The notes below the pieces were generated by a model that was not told where the DNA came from, searched no databases, and worked only from the letters and a program-made list of their open reading frames with translations. From NCBI RefSeq assembly GCF_963678635.1, contig NC_087064.1:33518369-33582368 (forward strand): a stretch of 64,000 nt of DNA. The letters run 5' to 3'. A program made the translations under genes and the position numbers. Positions within the stretch are counted from its first letter, which is position 1; each line of letters starts with the position of its first letter. Shown one piece after another: positions 12,811-22,403 of this stretch. Origin of the DNA: Symsagittifera roscoffensis (taxonomy: Eukaryota > Xenacoelomorpha > Acoela > Convolutidae).

Positions 12811-13503
12811 TATTGGCCAAAAAATTTTGTGACGAATTGCTTCAATTCAATGCTTTATAGTTCAAACCGGGGATTCTTAGTTTTTTCGACTATCCCTCCC
12901 GTTGACCCCCTGAAACTAACCTGACGTCCTCTTTTTTGCGATGTAGATGAGACATAATTTTCTTCATTTGAAGATATTTGACTCGAGGAGGTAAATTTCG
13001 ATAAGCTCATTTCAAACAAAATCTGAAAAAGTGAATTTTTAACAACAAAGACCAATTAGTCAAGATACGAAGAAATGTATAAATAAATATGAATTTGTCA
13101 AGTTTTCAGTCAGTCGTTATCATGTCTGCGACAGGCATGAACATGTTTCACTCAGGTCTGATCATGTAAGATCCAGGTACGACCACGTCTGTAGAAAAAT
13201 ATGCATGCTCACTTGTCAACAGCCCTGCATAATGGGGGAACAGTCCTGAGAATATTCTCTTCCCTGCTAAATGGATGATCAGCCGTGAAATGGCACAAAA
13301 AGTTCAGTACGGGATATTTATTCAGAAAAATTTTTGTTGCTTTGCTCGGGGAACTTTTGTTAAAATAACAAGTGATACTGATTAAAACGGCTTTTTTCAA
13401 TTTTAGTGCATTTGAAAAAACCACTTGAAAAAAGTACTTCGGCACTATTGCACTACTCCCTTTTTAAGGAAAAATAAAGACCAATTTTTACAATAAATTA
13501 GAA
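12811..13503. other. Stretch without gene; diverged minisatellite relic at about 13115-13200
   Basis: A cluster of CATG, CAGG-TCTG and GATCATG motifs near 13115-13200 resembles the half-unit of the minisatellite at 12 kb but without a regular period. Nothing else was recognised. Confidence 0.35.
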
Positions 13504-13505
13504 TA

Positions 13506-14235
13506 CAGTGCTGATTTAAATTAACCGGACACAACGCGTTAAATTTGAAATTTAAAATGCATTTTTCTCAAATTGGGTTGAGTTTAGGTGAAAACTTATC
13601 AAGACAAATCTTGCCTAAAATTTCAGCAGAATTAATATGGTTTAACTTGTTTTGCAAATTTCGGGCCCAAATTTTTACCCCAAAAATGGGTCAAATTGGC
13701 TGTTTTTGTTTATCAAAAATTACGCCAAAAAAAACTCAGTGGATCACAGACATAATTATATCAAAGTGAGCCACTTACGTAGCACAACAAATTTTAAGAG
13801 GGGTATAATCTCCAAAATATTGTATAAGTTAATTTATTTTTGTTTGATAGACAAAAAAGGGCATTTTACTATATAAAATACCACTTTTTACTTAAAAACG
13901 ATTTTTAAACAATTGGCATTTTTTTTGGAGAAATTACCCTTCATAAAGTTTGTTGGGCTACGTAAGGGGCTCACTTTGATAAATGTATGTCTGTGATCCA
14001 ATGGTTTTTTTTGGCGTAATTTTTGGTTAACTAAGAAAAACCAAAATGACCCATTTTTGAGGTGAAATTTTGGGCCCGAATTTTGCAAAACAAATTACAC
14101 CATATGAATTCTGCTAAAATTTAAAAAAACGTTTTGTTTTCATAAATTTTCACCTAAATTCAACCCAACTGGAGAAAAATGCGTTTTAAATTTCAAGTTT
14201 AACGCGTTTTGTCCGGTTAATTTAAATAAGCACTG
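13506..14235. mobile_element. Tc1/mariner-like MITE with very long terminal inverted repeats
   Basis: The ends read TA|CAGTGCTGATTTAAATT at the left and AATTTAAATAAGCACTG|TA at the right. That is a TA target duplication with CAGTGC termini, as known for Tc1/mariner elements. The inverted arms run inward for roughly 300 bp each, so most of the element is one imperfect fold-back. It contains no transposase frame, hence non-autonomous. Confidence 0.8.
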
Positions 14236-14397
14236 TACTAAGGCGGTGTCCCTCGTGTTCGAGGAAAAGAAAGTTGAAAAGTTATTTTGAGTTATTTTCA
14301 GCCAATCAGGATTGAGTATTCAAAAATCTCAAAGAAAGCGCAAGGGTTCGAAAAAAAACAAGAAAAATTCAGGAAATTTGACTTAATGGAGTGCAGC

Positions 14398-14597
14398 CTG
14401 TATTTAGACAACCGCGTATTCATACTCGTCAGTATTTATACAAATACTGTATGAACCAATCCGAATCGAAAAAAGACATGAATAATCCAAAATAAAAAAT
14501 AATTATTTATTAATTTCTTCGTTGTATCGATTCTGATTGGTTGAAATAGTATTTGTCTAAATACTGACGAGTCTGATACACGGTTATTTAAATACAG
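14398..14597. mobile_element. Short palindromic MITE
   Basis: The ends are inverted repeats of about 75 bp (left CTGTATTTAGACAACCGCG, right the matching complement ending AAATACAG). The arms contain repeated AAATACTG-type motifs. It lies inside the block duplicated at 15770-15970. No target duplication could be fixed. Confidence 0.65.
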
Positions 14598-14865
14598 ACC
14601 GCACTTCCAATTTTAGTAAGCAAGTGGAAGGAATTCAACAGATAAACATCTGCCAAAACAAGCTGGTCATAGCTAAAATCACGTCAACATGCAGTAAAAA
14701 TTGATAGGAAGTTGTTCCTCTTCAACTCAGTCGATTGTGTAAAATAATCTGAACAACGGACCACTTCGACCAATTTTTTTCATCATCAAGACAAGAAAAA
14801 ACAAGTGATAAAACTGCAAAAACTAGTTCTAAAAGGGTCGAAAGGAAAAAAAGGTACAACTAACA

Positions 14866-14945
14866 AAAAATGTGCTATGTGCCGGAATCGAAACCTAGCT
14901 CTGGATTGCGAGACACACGTCCTGTCATATGCGCCATGCATGCTT
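14866..14945 (-). other. tRNA-like relic or SINE head
   Basis: On the minus strand there is an A-box-like TGGCGCATATGACAGG and, about 40 nt later, a B-box-like GGTTTCGATTCC, followed by a TTTTTT run as in RNA polymerase III terminators. Acceptor and anticodon stems do not pair well, so a working tRNA is unlikely. A tRNA pseudogene or the head of a tRNA-derived SINE fits better. Confidence 0.25.
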
Positions 14946-14962
14946 GACAATCTTCTCAAGAC

Positions 14963-15607
14963 AACTTATCAAGACAAATCTTGCTTAAAAATTTAGCAGA
15001 TTTATTATGGTTTAACTTGTTTTGCAAAGTTCGTGCCCAAATTTTTACCCCAAAATTGGGTCAATTTGGCTTTTCTTAGTTAATCAAAAATTACGCCAAA
15101 AAAAACCCAGTGGATCACAGACATAATTATATCAAACTGAGCCACTCACGTAGCACAACAAACTTTAAGAGGGGTATAATCTTCAAAATATTGTATAAGT
15201 TAATTTATTTTTGTTTGATAGACAAAAAAGGCCATTTTACTATAGACAATACCAACTTTTTATTTAAAACCGATTTTAAAACAATTTGAATTTTTTTTTG
15301 GAGAAATTACCCTTTATAAAGTTTGTTGGGCTACGTAAGGGGCTCACTTTGACATAATTATGTCTGTGATCCATTGGGTTTTTTCGGCGTAATTTTTGGT
15401 TAACTAAGAAACACCAAAATGACCCATTTTTGAGGTAAAATTTTGGGCCCAAATTTTGCAAAACAAATTACACCATATTAATTCTGCTAAAAATTTAAAC
15501 AAGTTTTGTTTTCATAAATTTTCGCCTAAACTCAACCCAATTTGAGAAAAATGCGTTTTAAATTTCAAGTTTAACGCGTTTTGTACGGTTAATTTAAATC
15601 AGCACTG
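14963..15607. mobile_element. Second copy of the mariner-like MITE, lacking its left ~90 bp
   Basis: It matches 13593-14235 with roughly 93% identity and ends GCACTG|TA at 15607. The terminal part of the left arm is missing. The homology continues past the right end into flanking DNA, showing that it arose by duplication of a larger block rather than by transposition. Confidence 0.75.
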
Positions 15608-15769
15608 TACTAAGGTGGTGTCCCTCGTGTTGGAGGGAAAAAAAGTTGAAAAGTTATTTTTAGTTATTTTCAGCCAATCAGGATTGAGTAGTCAAAAATC
15701 GCAAAGAAAGCGCAAGGGTTTCAAAAAAAGCAAGAAAAATTCAGGACATTTGACTTAATGGAGTGCAGC

Positions 15770-15970
15770 CTGTATTTAGACAACCGCGTATTCATACTCA
15801 TCAGTATTTAGACAAATACTGTATGAACCAATCAGAATCGAGAAAAGACATCAGTAATCCAAAATAAAAAATAATTATTTATTAATTTCTTCGTTGTATC
15901 GATTCTGATTGGTTGAAATAGTTTTTGTCTAAATACTGACGAGTCTGAATTCGCGGTTGTCTAAATACTG
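15770..15970. mobile_element. Second copy of the short palindromic MITE
   Basis: Same structure and same left context as 14398-14597. It ends CGCGGTTGTCTAAATACTG, a better match to the left arm than in the first copy. Confidence 0.65.
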
Positions 15971-18572
15971 CTATGTAATCTAACTTAATACTGATGTATC
16001 AAGTAATTAGCAGATTGCAGATACATGGGTTATAATCATTGTCAGATCAAAGCCGCATTGGACAGTAAACTCAACTTTTCATAAGCACCAAAATTTAAAA
16101 AAAAATTGAAAAAAGATCGCTAATTTTCTAGAATCTGCACCGTTCAGTTTCTGCTATTTTTACCTTTCAACGAATAAGAATTTGTAATGATTCTGATTGA
16201 TTGAAAAATTTTCATCATTCCGTCATTCCATCATGAGAAAGCCCCCGACTACTTTTGTTATCAGTCTTTTGTCTTAAGAGAAGCTTCACATGTTAAAAGT
16301 CTTTTAAAATGCATTATGAGGTGTTTACCCAATTGTACAAAAAAGACTCGTATAAAAGCATTGCCTTGATCCGAACGTTTTTGTTGTTCAATTTTGAAAA
16401 AGTAATAAAATACTTTTGCTTGCGTTGTTTTTCTTTAAGACCAATTTCGGCCAATCACAAACTTCAACCACAACCATTATTGGCGAAATTATGGTCGCAA
16501 TTTACTATTACTAGCACAACTTTGCGGTAATTTTTTTTTCAGAAAATAATTGACTACAGTCAGTTTTAAGCGCACCCAGTTTTTTATAAAATGGAGCAAA
16601 AAATCAATTTAACAGCAGCAGACCTGGATAAAGAAAACATTTTTTTCGAAACCTGTAAATTTTATCAAAAAATAAATGAAAAAAAAAATAAAACTAACGA
16701 ACTTAAGCAATTTTAGAAACCTTTATTTTTGAGAAATATGTAGTCAATTTTTTGGTTACTTACGGAATAAAAACTTTTTTCGTAGGTTGAAATGCATAAA
16801 CTATACGGAAAAATTCAAAAGAGAGCATAAATTTGAAACCAGATTTTTTTCATTCCATTAGGCTTGAAACCAGGTTCTTTGTGTCCACACGGCTGAAACC
16901 GGATTTTCCAGTGAACACAATCTGAAAAACATCCATAAATTCCACACGAACATAAAAACTTGCCCTACGGTCTGAAAATACCAAACTATGGAGCTCACAA
17001 TCTGAACATACAATGTTTTGACCCACACTGTCTAAACACAAAACCATGATTTCGACCCGGGTTAGTGCCAATAAACCCTCGTCCAACAGGTTTAGTTGAT
17101 GTTAATTTGGTTTTAAAAAGCTATCACTAGTGCCCAGCAGGTTTGTGGCCAAAACATTTTGGAGCCAATGAACTCATAGTCGGAATATTCAGAGCTTTGC
17201 CCTGATATTTGAGCTGTCCTGTTGCTCCAATTTTTGTTAGAAGAGTAAAAAATGTGTGAAAAATGTAAGAAAAGTGAAAAATGTGTCATGTCGTTTTTTT
17301 AAGGAAATGTTGCTTCTTTCAAGTAACCTTCTGTGAACGAATTTTTCTATACATATCTGAAATGTATTAACGTCCAGAGACCAATGTTAAAAAGTTTGTT
17401 TTTTGCTTGAGATTTTTTTGTAAAGGTACGCGTGTTGAGAAGTTTATAATGGATTATGGTTAATAGATAATATATGCATTTCGACCAAAAACTTTGAAAC
17501 GATGTTCTGAATTCTTAAAAACAAATCTCCTAATTATACCTTATTACCGATGGAAAATTGTAAATGTTGGAAATCATTACCAGGCCAAACTGTGTAAATT
17601 GTGAAACTTGAGCGGATTCAACAACAAAGACGCTCCCTTTGCTCTTGTTGTGTTATTTCATTCACTTTGATCGTTCCGACAAATTTTTAACATGTTGACA
17701 GACTTGTCTCTAAAATCCGGAAACATTGAACAATTTGACTATTCAGTGCACAATTTGGCCTCGTAATAATAAAAAATCAGCTTCGACAGATTATGTCATA
17801 GCTTTGGACGTGTTTTATGTGGAGTTCAGGCATATATCGACAAAGATTCTAGAAATCAGAAAAACACTAAATCTGTAAATTTAGTGTGTTTTTCGATAAA
17901 CTCGTGTGGAATATTGAAACGGTTTTTTTTTGGCTACGAGTTTCCGTTATTGTACTCTGCGCCAGTGGATCACTTTAAAGCTGATATTAAGAAAACTTTC
18001 CAAAAAAAACGAACAAGAAATAATTTTAAAAATTTTGTGAGAAAAGATCCTATCTTGTAGGAAAAGTCACTATTTTACAACCTTCTTATGAGAAAAATTC
18101 CCTATCTTGTAGCATTCTTGGAGCCTGTTTTTGCGAGAATTTGTAAGATTCTTATAAGAAAAGTTCTACTATAGCTCACAGCAGTTTCTGAGAATGTGGT
18201 CGGAAACATTCTGTGCTACTTGCACATCAACCGGCTATCTTTGTTTTTGATTAACCTTTATTTTTTGAAGCCATTGTTTCACCGCCTAAGTGTTTAACTT
18301 TTGGTATCAGAATTAGTTTGTTTTAGTTAACCCTCAAGTTATTTTGTTCGTTTTCACAGTACGGCTAGAGATAATTTGGAAATCTGTTGAACGTTTCCCC
18401 AATAATAATTAATCCTCATAAAAGGTCTCAAGGAAAGCTAAAAAGGGTAAACATGGAATTAGTTCAATCCACATGTCATGGAACTTCTTATGTCAATCTT
18501 TCGAAACGGTCATTTCTAACAGCTAATTATATTTCGTTATTATTCTTCGTTAAAATTTTGTTTACAAGCTAT
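15971..18572. other. Stretch without gene; old repeats and a Helitron-like fragment
   Basis: 16835-17055 holds a degenerate ~30-bp motif (CTGAAACC-G-TTTT, then CACA-GG) repeated about five times; the minus-strand open frame across it is probably a by-product. 17175-17221 is the 3' end of a Helitron-like copy (GTCGGAATATTCAG, then GCCCTGA). Nothing else was recognised up to the LTR at 18573. Confidence 0.45.
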
Positions 18573-18982
18573 TGAGTTAGGACCGATTTGGTTAACTCAT
18601 AGAGTAATTTCGGATAGGGTACACCGTCTGCTCGTCACGCTATCTTATTTTCGGCCGGATAGATTCGTGCAACTTCTTAGTCTAATACCGATCCTAATCT
18701 TACTCTTATACTATCTAGTCTCAGGTTGTTTAACTAGTCTCTGCTAGGCTCAATAGATCTAGGGTATACTGGTTTATTGCGGCCGCTGAAGTGCTCGGGA
18801 GAGTCCAACTAATTTCTAAGTTAAATTCAAATCTCTCTGGTGCTGAAATTACAAGTAACTTCAGCACTTACAAATAAGTGGGTTGTTAGTTAGATGGATC
18901 ATGATTGGTTAATATTAAATACTTTACATTGTTAAAATATCTAATTTATCCAATCATAAAATGTAGTTTAGATCAGGTTCCA
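18573..18982 (-). repeat. 3' LTR of the giant element
   Basis: 410 bp, ends TG...CA. It differs from the 5' LTR at one position only (18932 T, 37442 G). In element sense it contains AATAAA (complement of 18773-18778), an inverted repeat GTGCTGAA...TTCAGCAC (18841-18869), and two oppositely oriented CCAAT boxes about 50 bp apart (18901-18957). These are plausible poly(A) and promoter signals. Confidence 0.93.
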
Positions 18983-20515
18983 CCCATCCGGGTTTTACAG
19001 AGTTTTTTAGAATAGTTCTTCTGCAATTCGAAGGATGGATGATGGACGTTGGTGTTTGGCGAACATCTTATTTCTTCTGTTTCCTTTTTGTTAAAGAAGT
19101 TCCAGGAAGCTGGAGTTAGAGACATAAGACGTTGTGTCTTCTAGTGACAACGACTAAGTCTTCGCAACAAACTCAAATCTGATTTCAGAATGGTTGGCTA
19201 TGTCAGGTTTTTCTGTTCTGCGTGGAGAACTTCTTTTGTGTCTGATCTAGTTTGGGAATGGCGTGGAGATTGTGCGTGGAGGGGATGCCTGGTTACTCGG
19301 ATCTGTACGTATACTTGAACATCGAGGTGGTCATTGGTCTAGTTCAATGAAGTCCTTTTCTGCGAAGTCAAGTCGTACTCTAAATCCTTTGAGTTGTGAT
19401 TGTGAGTGGCATATCGATTGTGGTTGGTCATTCTCTCTCGAGTGTAGTGGGGTCGTTTTGTCTTTAGATGTTCGTCCTTGGTGTTGTATTCTGATCTATG
19501 TATTGCATAATGTAATTTACATTTTATAAAACATTTATTAGTTTAATATTTTTTAATTATGATTTTAGTTAGTTGTTTTCACAAAAGCTTTTTGTTTTAG
19601 TTCGGTTATTTTGAAGAGTTACTCACACTTGAGTAGCTCTTATTAAAAATAGAGGTGTGGTCACAAAGCGTGGATGTAGCGCGGTGGGTTAGGCCGGCTA
19701 TAGAGCATGCTCAGGACGTCCTTCCTGGTGGGTTAGGCCAGGAGTGGGAGTATGATTTCATGCGGTTTTTGTGAGGGGTCCTGTTATGTGACAACGTTTT
19801 ATGTTGGGTTTGTTGTGGTTTTTCTTATGTCTTGTTGGTTATGTCCTTTTTCCAAAAAGTAAATTGTTCGTGGTATGGGTTTGTCTTTCGACTTTTTTTG
19901 TGTTTTATTATTTCTTTCTTAGACTTTATAATAGTCTTCAAAAGAATAAATTATCCAGTTTTAAACTGGGTTAATCCGGTTTGGGTACCGTTGGTTTCCT
20001 TTTCTTAGTCATGCTGTTATTTTATGATTTGTGGTATTTAGTAAGCTGCGTTGGTTAGTTTTGTTTAGTATATGATTCCTTTCCAACCGGGTTAAAGGAA
20101 AGTTTGAAACATGTTATTATATGTTAGAGTTGTTGAGTGTGAAAACTTGAAACTGAAATTCATTATTTTAAACAATTCTTCGTGGGCGAGCTGTGCGAGT
20201 GTGGATAGAATTTCTGTGCGAATAAATGAGAATATCAAAAGGTTAGTACTGCATTTGCATTTTATTAATTTACTGCATAGAATTTGGAAATTTACTGCTA
20301 GTTATGGGGGAATTTTAAGTTACAAATTTTCATCACAATTAAATTTACTGCTTGTGGGGAAAATTTTAGAAATGAATTTACTGCATTGGTATTAAATTTA
20401 TAAATTTATAAGTGTAAGAGATTAATAGAATTGTTGAAGTCTGTTTGATGAAATTTGCGATCTTTATTTGTTTTTTGTGGTTTTTGTAGGTGATCGTCGG
20501 ATGAAGGCTAAAAAT
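18983..20515 (-). other. 3' non-coding region of the giant element with strong RNA structure potential
   Basis: No long frame is open on the coding strand for about 1.6 kb between the last ORF and the 3' LTR. Several inverted repeats cluster here: adjacent perfect 10-bp palindromes GAGCATGCTC (19703-19712) and AGGACGTCCT (19713-19722), a CCTGG...CCAGG stem just after, a duplicated GTGGGTTAGGCC (about 19684 and 19728), a GAGTTACTC/GAGTAGCTC stem (about 19616-19640) and CCAGTTTTAAACTGG near 19954. A retroviral RNA-export or packaging role is possible but untested. Only a short purine run (GGATGGG) abuts the LTR, so the polypurine tract is weak. Confidence 0.55.
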
Positions 20516-20594
20516 CTAAGGAAAACATGGATAAAGTATGGTGAGTTTTTTAATATTTCAATTAGTTAGTTATATTCATTTAATTCATACTTAC
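20516..20594 (-). other. Predicted 79-nt spliceosomal intron just after the last stop codon
   Basis: On the minus strand the stop codon TAA (20600-20598) is followed by CAG|GTAAGTATG, a near-perfect donor. About 30 nt downstream is an ACTAACTAAT branch-point-like sequence, and TTTTCCTTAG closes the candidate intron at 20516. All three signals are in proper order and spacing for a short animal intron. Whether it is used was not testable. A more distant acceptor could pair with the same donor. Confidence 0.55.
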
Positions 20595-20597
20595 CTG

Positions 20598-22403
20598 TTA
20601 GTCGTCGGGGAAAAAACCGTGGGGGAAGATGTCGTGAATTAGTTCTGAAGTTGTTAGTAGTTTAGCTAAGATGCGGATGATATTTTTAGTCTGAAGCAGT
20701 GGCCAAAGCAATTGAAGTGCCTTAATAGTGGTTAGTTCTTCAGTGCCAACTGCAAACTCATAAGGTGTGTTTTGGATTAGATTATATAATTTGTGATTGA
20801 ATTTAGTGTTGTGGATGAATTCTAAAATTGGGATTTCTATAGGTTGTACAAACTCGTGCGGGATAAGGAAGGGTCGGGATTCTTCGGCGTTGAAGGTCTT
20901 GGTGATGGGACAGAAGATGTACATTTGGGTTATGGGGTCATAATTACGAAGAATACCATGGAGGTTAGTGTCTTTAATACAATATGTGAAATTTAGGAAA
21001 AATGGTGAAGTGTATTTGGAATTAATGAATTGAAAACGATGGTGTGGTTGTCTAGAGGGTGTGTGTAGGTCAAAGTGATTTTGGATGAAGCGATAATAAC
21101 TATATGTGTGGGTTTGTTTAGTGCGCAACATAATATCGTGTGAGCAGTGTAAATCTCTTTCGTGTGGTGCAAGGAAATGAAAGGTTAGTGAAAATATTTG
21201 GAAGCGTTCTTTAAAACTTTCGTATGCTTGTGTGTCTGTTAGTGCTTCTGAAATAATGTGATCAAACTTTCGGTCGAAGATGTTTAGTGTGAATATATAT
21301 GGTGTCTTGATGAAAAATTTCTCGGTAATTTGTGGATTAGCGAAGCGATCGTCGTCTAAGAATTGATCTTGGTTAGCTCTGATGATGTTGTGATCATAGT
21401 ATTCGAGTGTATATTCGTTAGCTCTAGGTGCAGTGTGTGTTTTTAGTGATTTTTTATATCCAACGTAAGTAAATTGTCTAGCGGTTAGTGGTGTAGTGAG
21501 TCGATATAGCATGTCCGTATTTCGCTCTATATCGATGTGAGTGTTAGATAAAGGTAAGCAAAGAGGATTAGTAAAATGATAATATGAGGTCCAAGAGAGA
21601 GTGGGCATTAAAACGTATTCATCTACAAAGTTGCGTGTTTCGTTAGTGTCGTGGGGGGTGTTTAAGGTGTATTGTGGGAATGAGGGTAAGGTGATGGCTA
21701 AAAATTCTTTTGTGTTAGTATGCTTGGGGTGGTTGATGTATTCACGGGCTGTTCCTGGTTTTGCTGGGAAAGGATGGTTGGGGAACTTTCTTTTAAAAGT
21801 GCGGTAAGCTCTATTAGTGTTGAGTGAAGATTCAGTTGATGTGGATGATGGTGCTAATGATTCAGTATAATTTGAAGAGGGTGTAGGGGTAGGGGGGTTG
21901 GATGAATTTATTGTGGAGGAGATTTGGTTTATGGTTGGGGTATTAAGGTGGTAGGGTTGTTGTTGAAGGGTAATAAAATTATCTAGCTCTGGGGAGATTC
22001 GGGGGGTGTCTGGAGAATGAGATGATTGGTCAGAATGGTATGAGGAGTAGGTTGGGGTAACTTGGGAAGCATAAGAGGGTGTGGGGGTGATTGGGTCAGG
22101 GTTATTGGATAATATGGGTTGAAAAGGGGGTTGAGAAAAATTAGAAGAGTTATGAAAATTATTGGATGGGGATGGTTCTGAGTCGGCAAATTCATCGGGG
22201 GTTTCAATATTCGGGTTATTGAGTTGTGAGATGGAATATAAAACTGAGATGTGTGAATTAGTGTCGGAATTCATGCCTGATGTTACATTACTAGGTGAAA
22301 AATCGGGTGGCGGAAAAGCAAAAAGTGGTATTATTGGGATTGGAGAGGTAAGATTGGTTGGGTGGGAATTTGATCGGTGTAGTGATCCAAGTTGGCGGCT
22401 CAT
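20598..22403 (-). CDS. 601-aa ORF of unknown function, last gene of the giant element
   Basis: I do not recognise this protein. Residues 1 to about 200 are rich in Pro, Ser, Thr and Asn and probably disordered. Residues about 215-601 have the mixed aromatic and hydrophobic composition of a folded domain, with four Cys scattered between about residues 288 and 500. There is no signal peptide and no clear transmembrane helix, so it is probably not part of the envelope. Its ATG overlaps the env stop as ATGA, an arrangement that allows coupled termination and reinitiation. The frame is intact, is within the A+C-rich part of the element, and is followed 3 nt later by a consensus splice donor. It could be an accessory or regulatory protein as in complex retroviruses; that is inference from position only. 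Confidence 0.8.
   Translation of the reverse strand: MSRQLGSLHRSNSHPTNLTSPIPIIPLFAFPPPDFSPSNVTSGMNSDTNSHISVLYSISQLNNPNIETPDEFADSEPSPSNNFHNSSNFSQPPFQPILSNNPDPITPTPSYASQVTPTYSSYHSDQSSHSPDTPRISPELDNFITLQQQPYHLNTPTINQISSTINSSNPPTPTPSSNYTESLAPSSTSTESSLNTNRAYRTFKRKFPNHPFPAKPGTAREYINHPKHTNTKEFLAITLPSFPQYTLNTPHDTNETRNFVDEYVLMPTLSWTSYYHFTNPLCLPLSNTHIDIERNTDMLYRLTTPLTARQFTYVGYKKSLKTHTAPRANEYTLEYYDHNIIRANQDQFLDDDRFANPQITEKFFIKTPYIFTLNIFDRKFDHIISEALTDTQAYESFKERFQIFSLTFHFLAPHERDLHCSHDIMLRTKQTHTYSYYRFIQNHFDLHTPSRQPHHRFQFINSKYTSPFFLNFTYCIKDTNLHGILRNYDPITQMYIFCPITKTFNAEESRPFLIPHEFVQPIEIPILEFIHNTKFNHKLYNLIQNTPYEFAVGTEELTTIKALQLLWPLLQTKNIIRILAKLLTTSELIHDIFPHGFFPDD

Noticed and set aside
13545-14088. Short frames with similar peptides on both strands
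   Set aside because: They lie in the inverted arms of the mariner-like MITE, and similarity reflects the palindrome.
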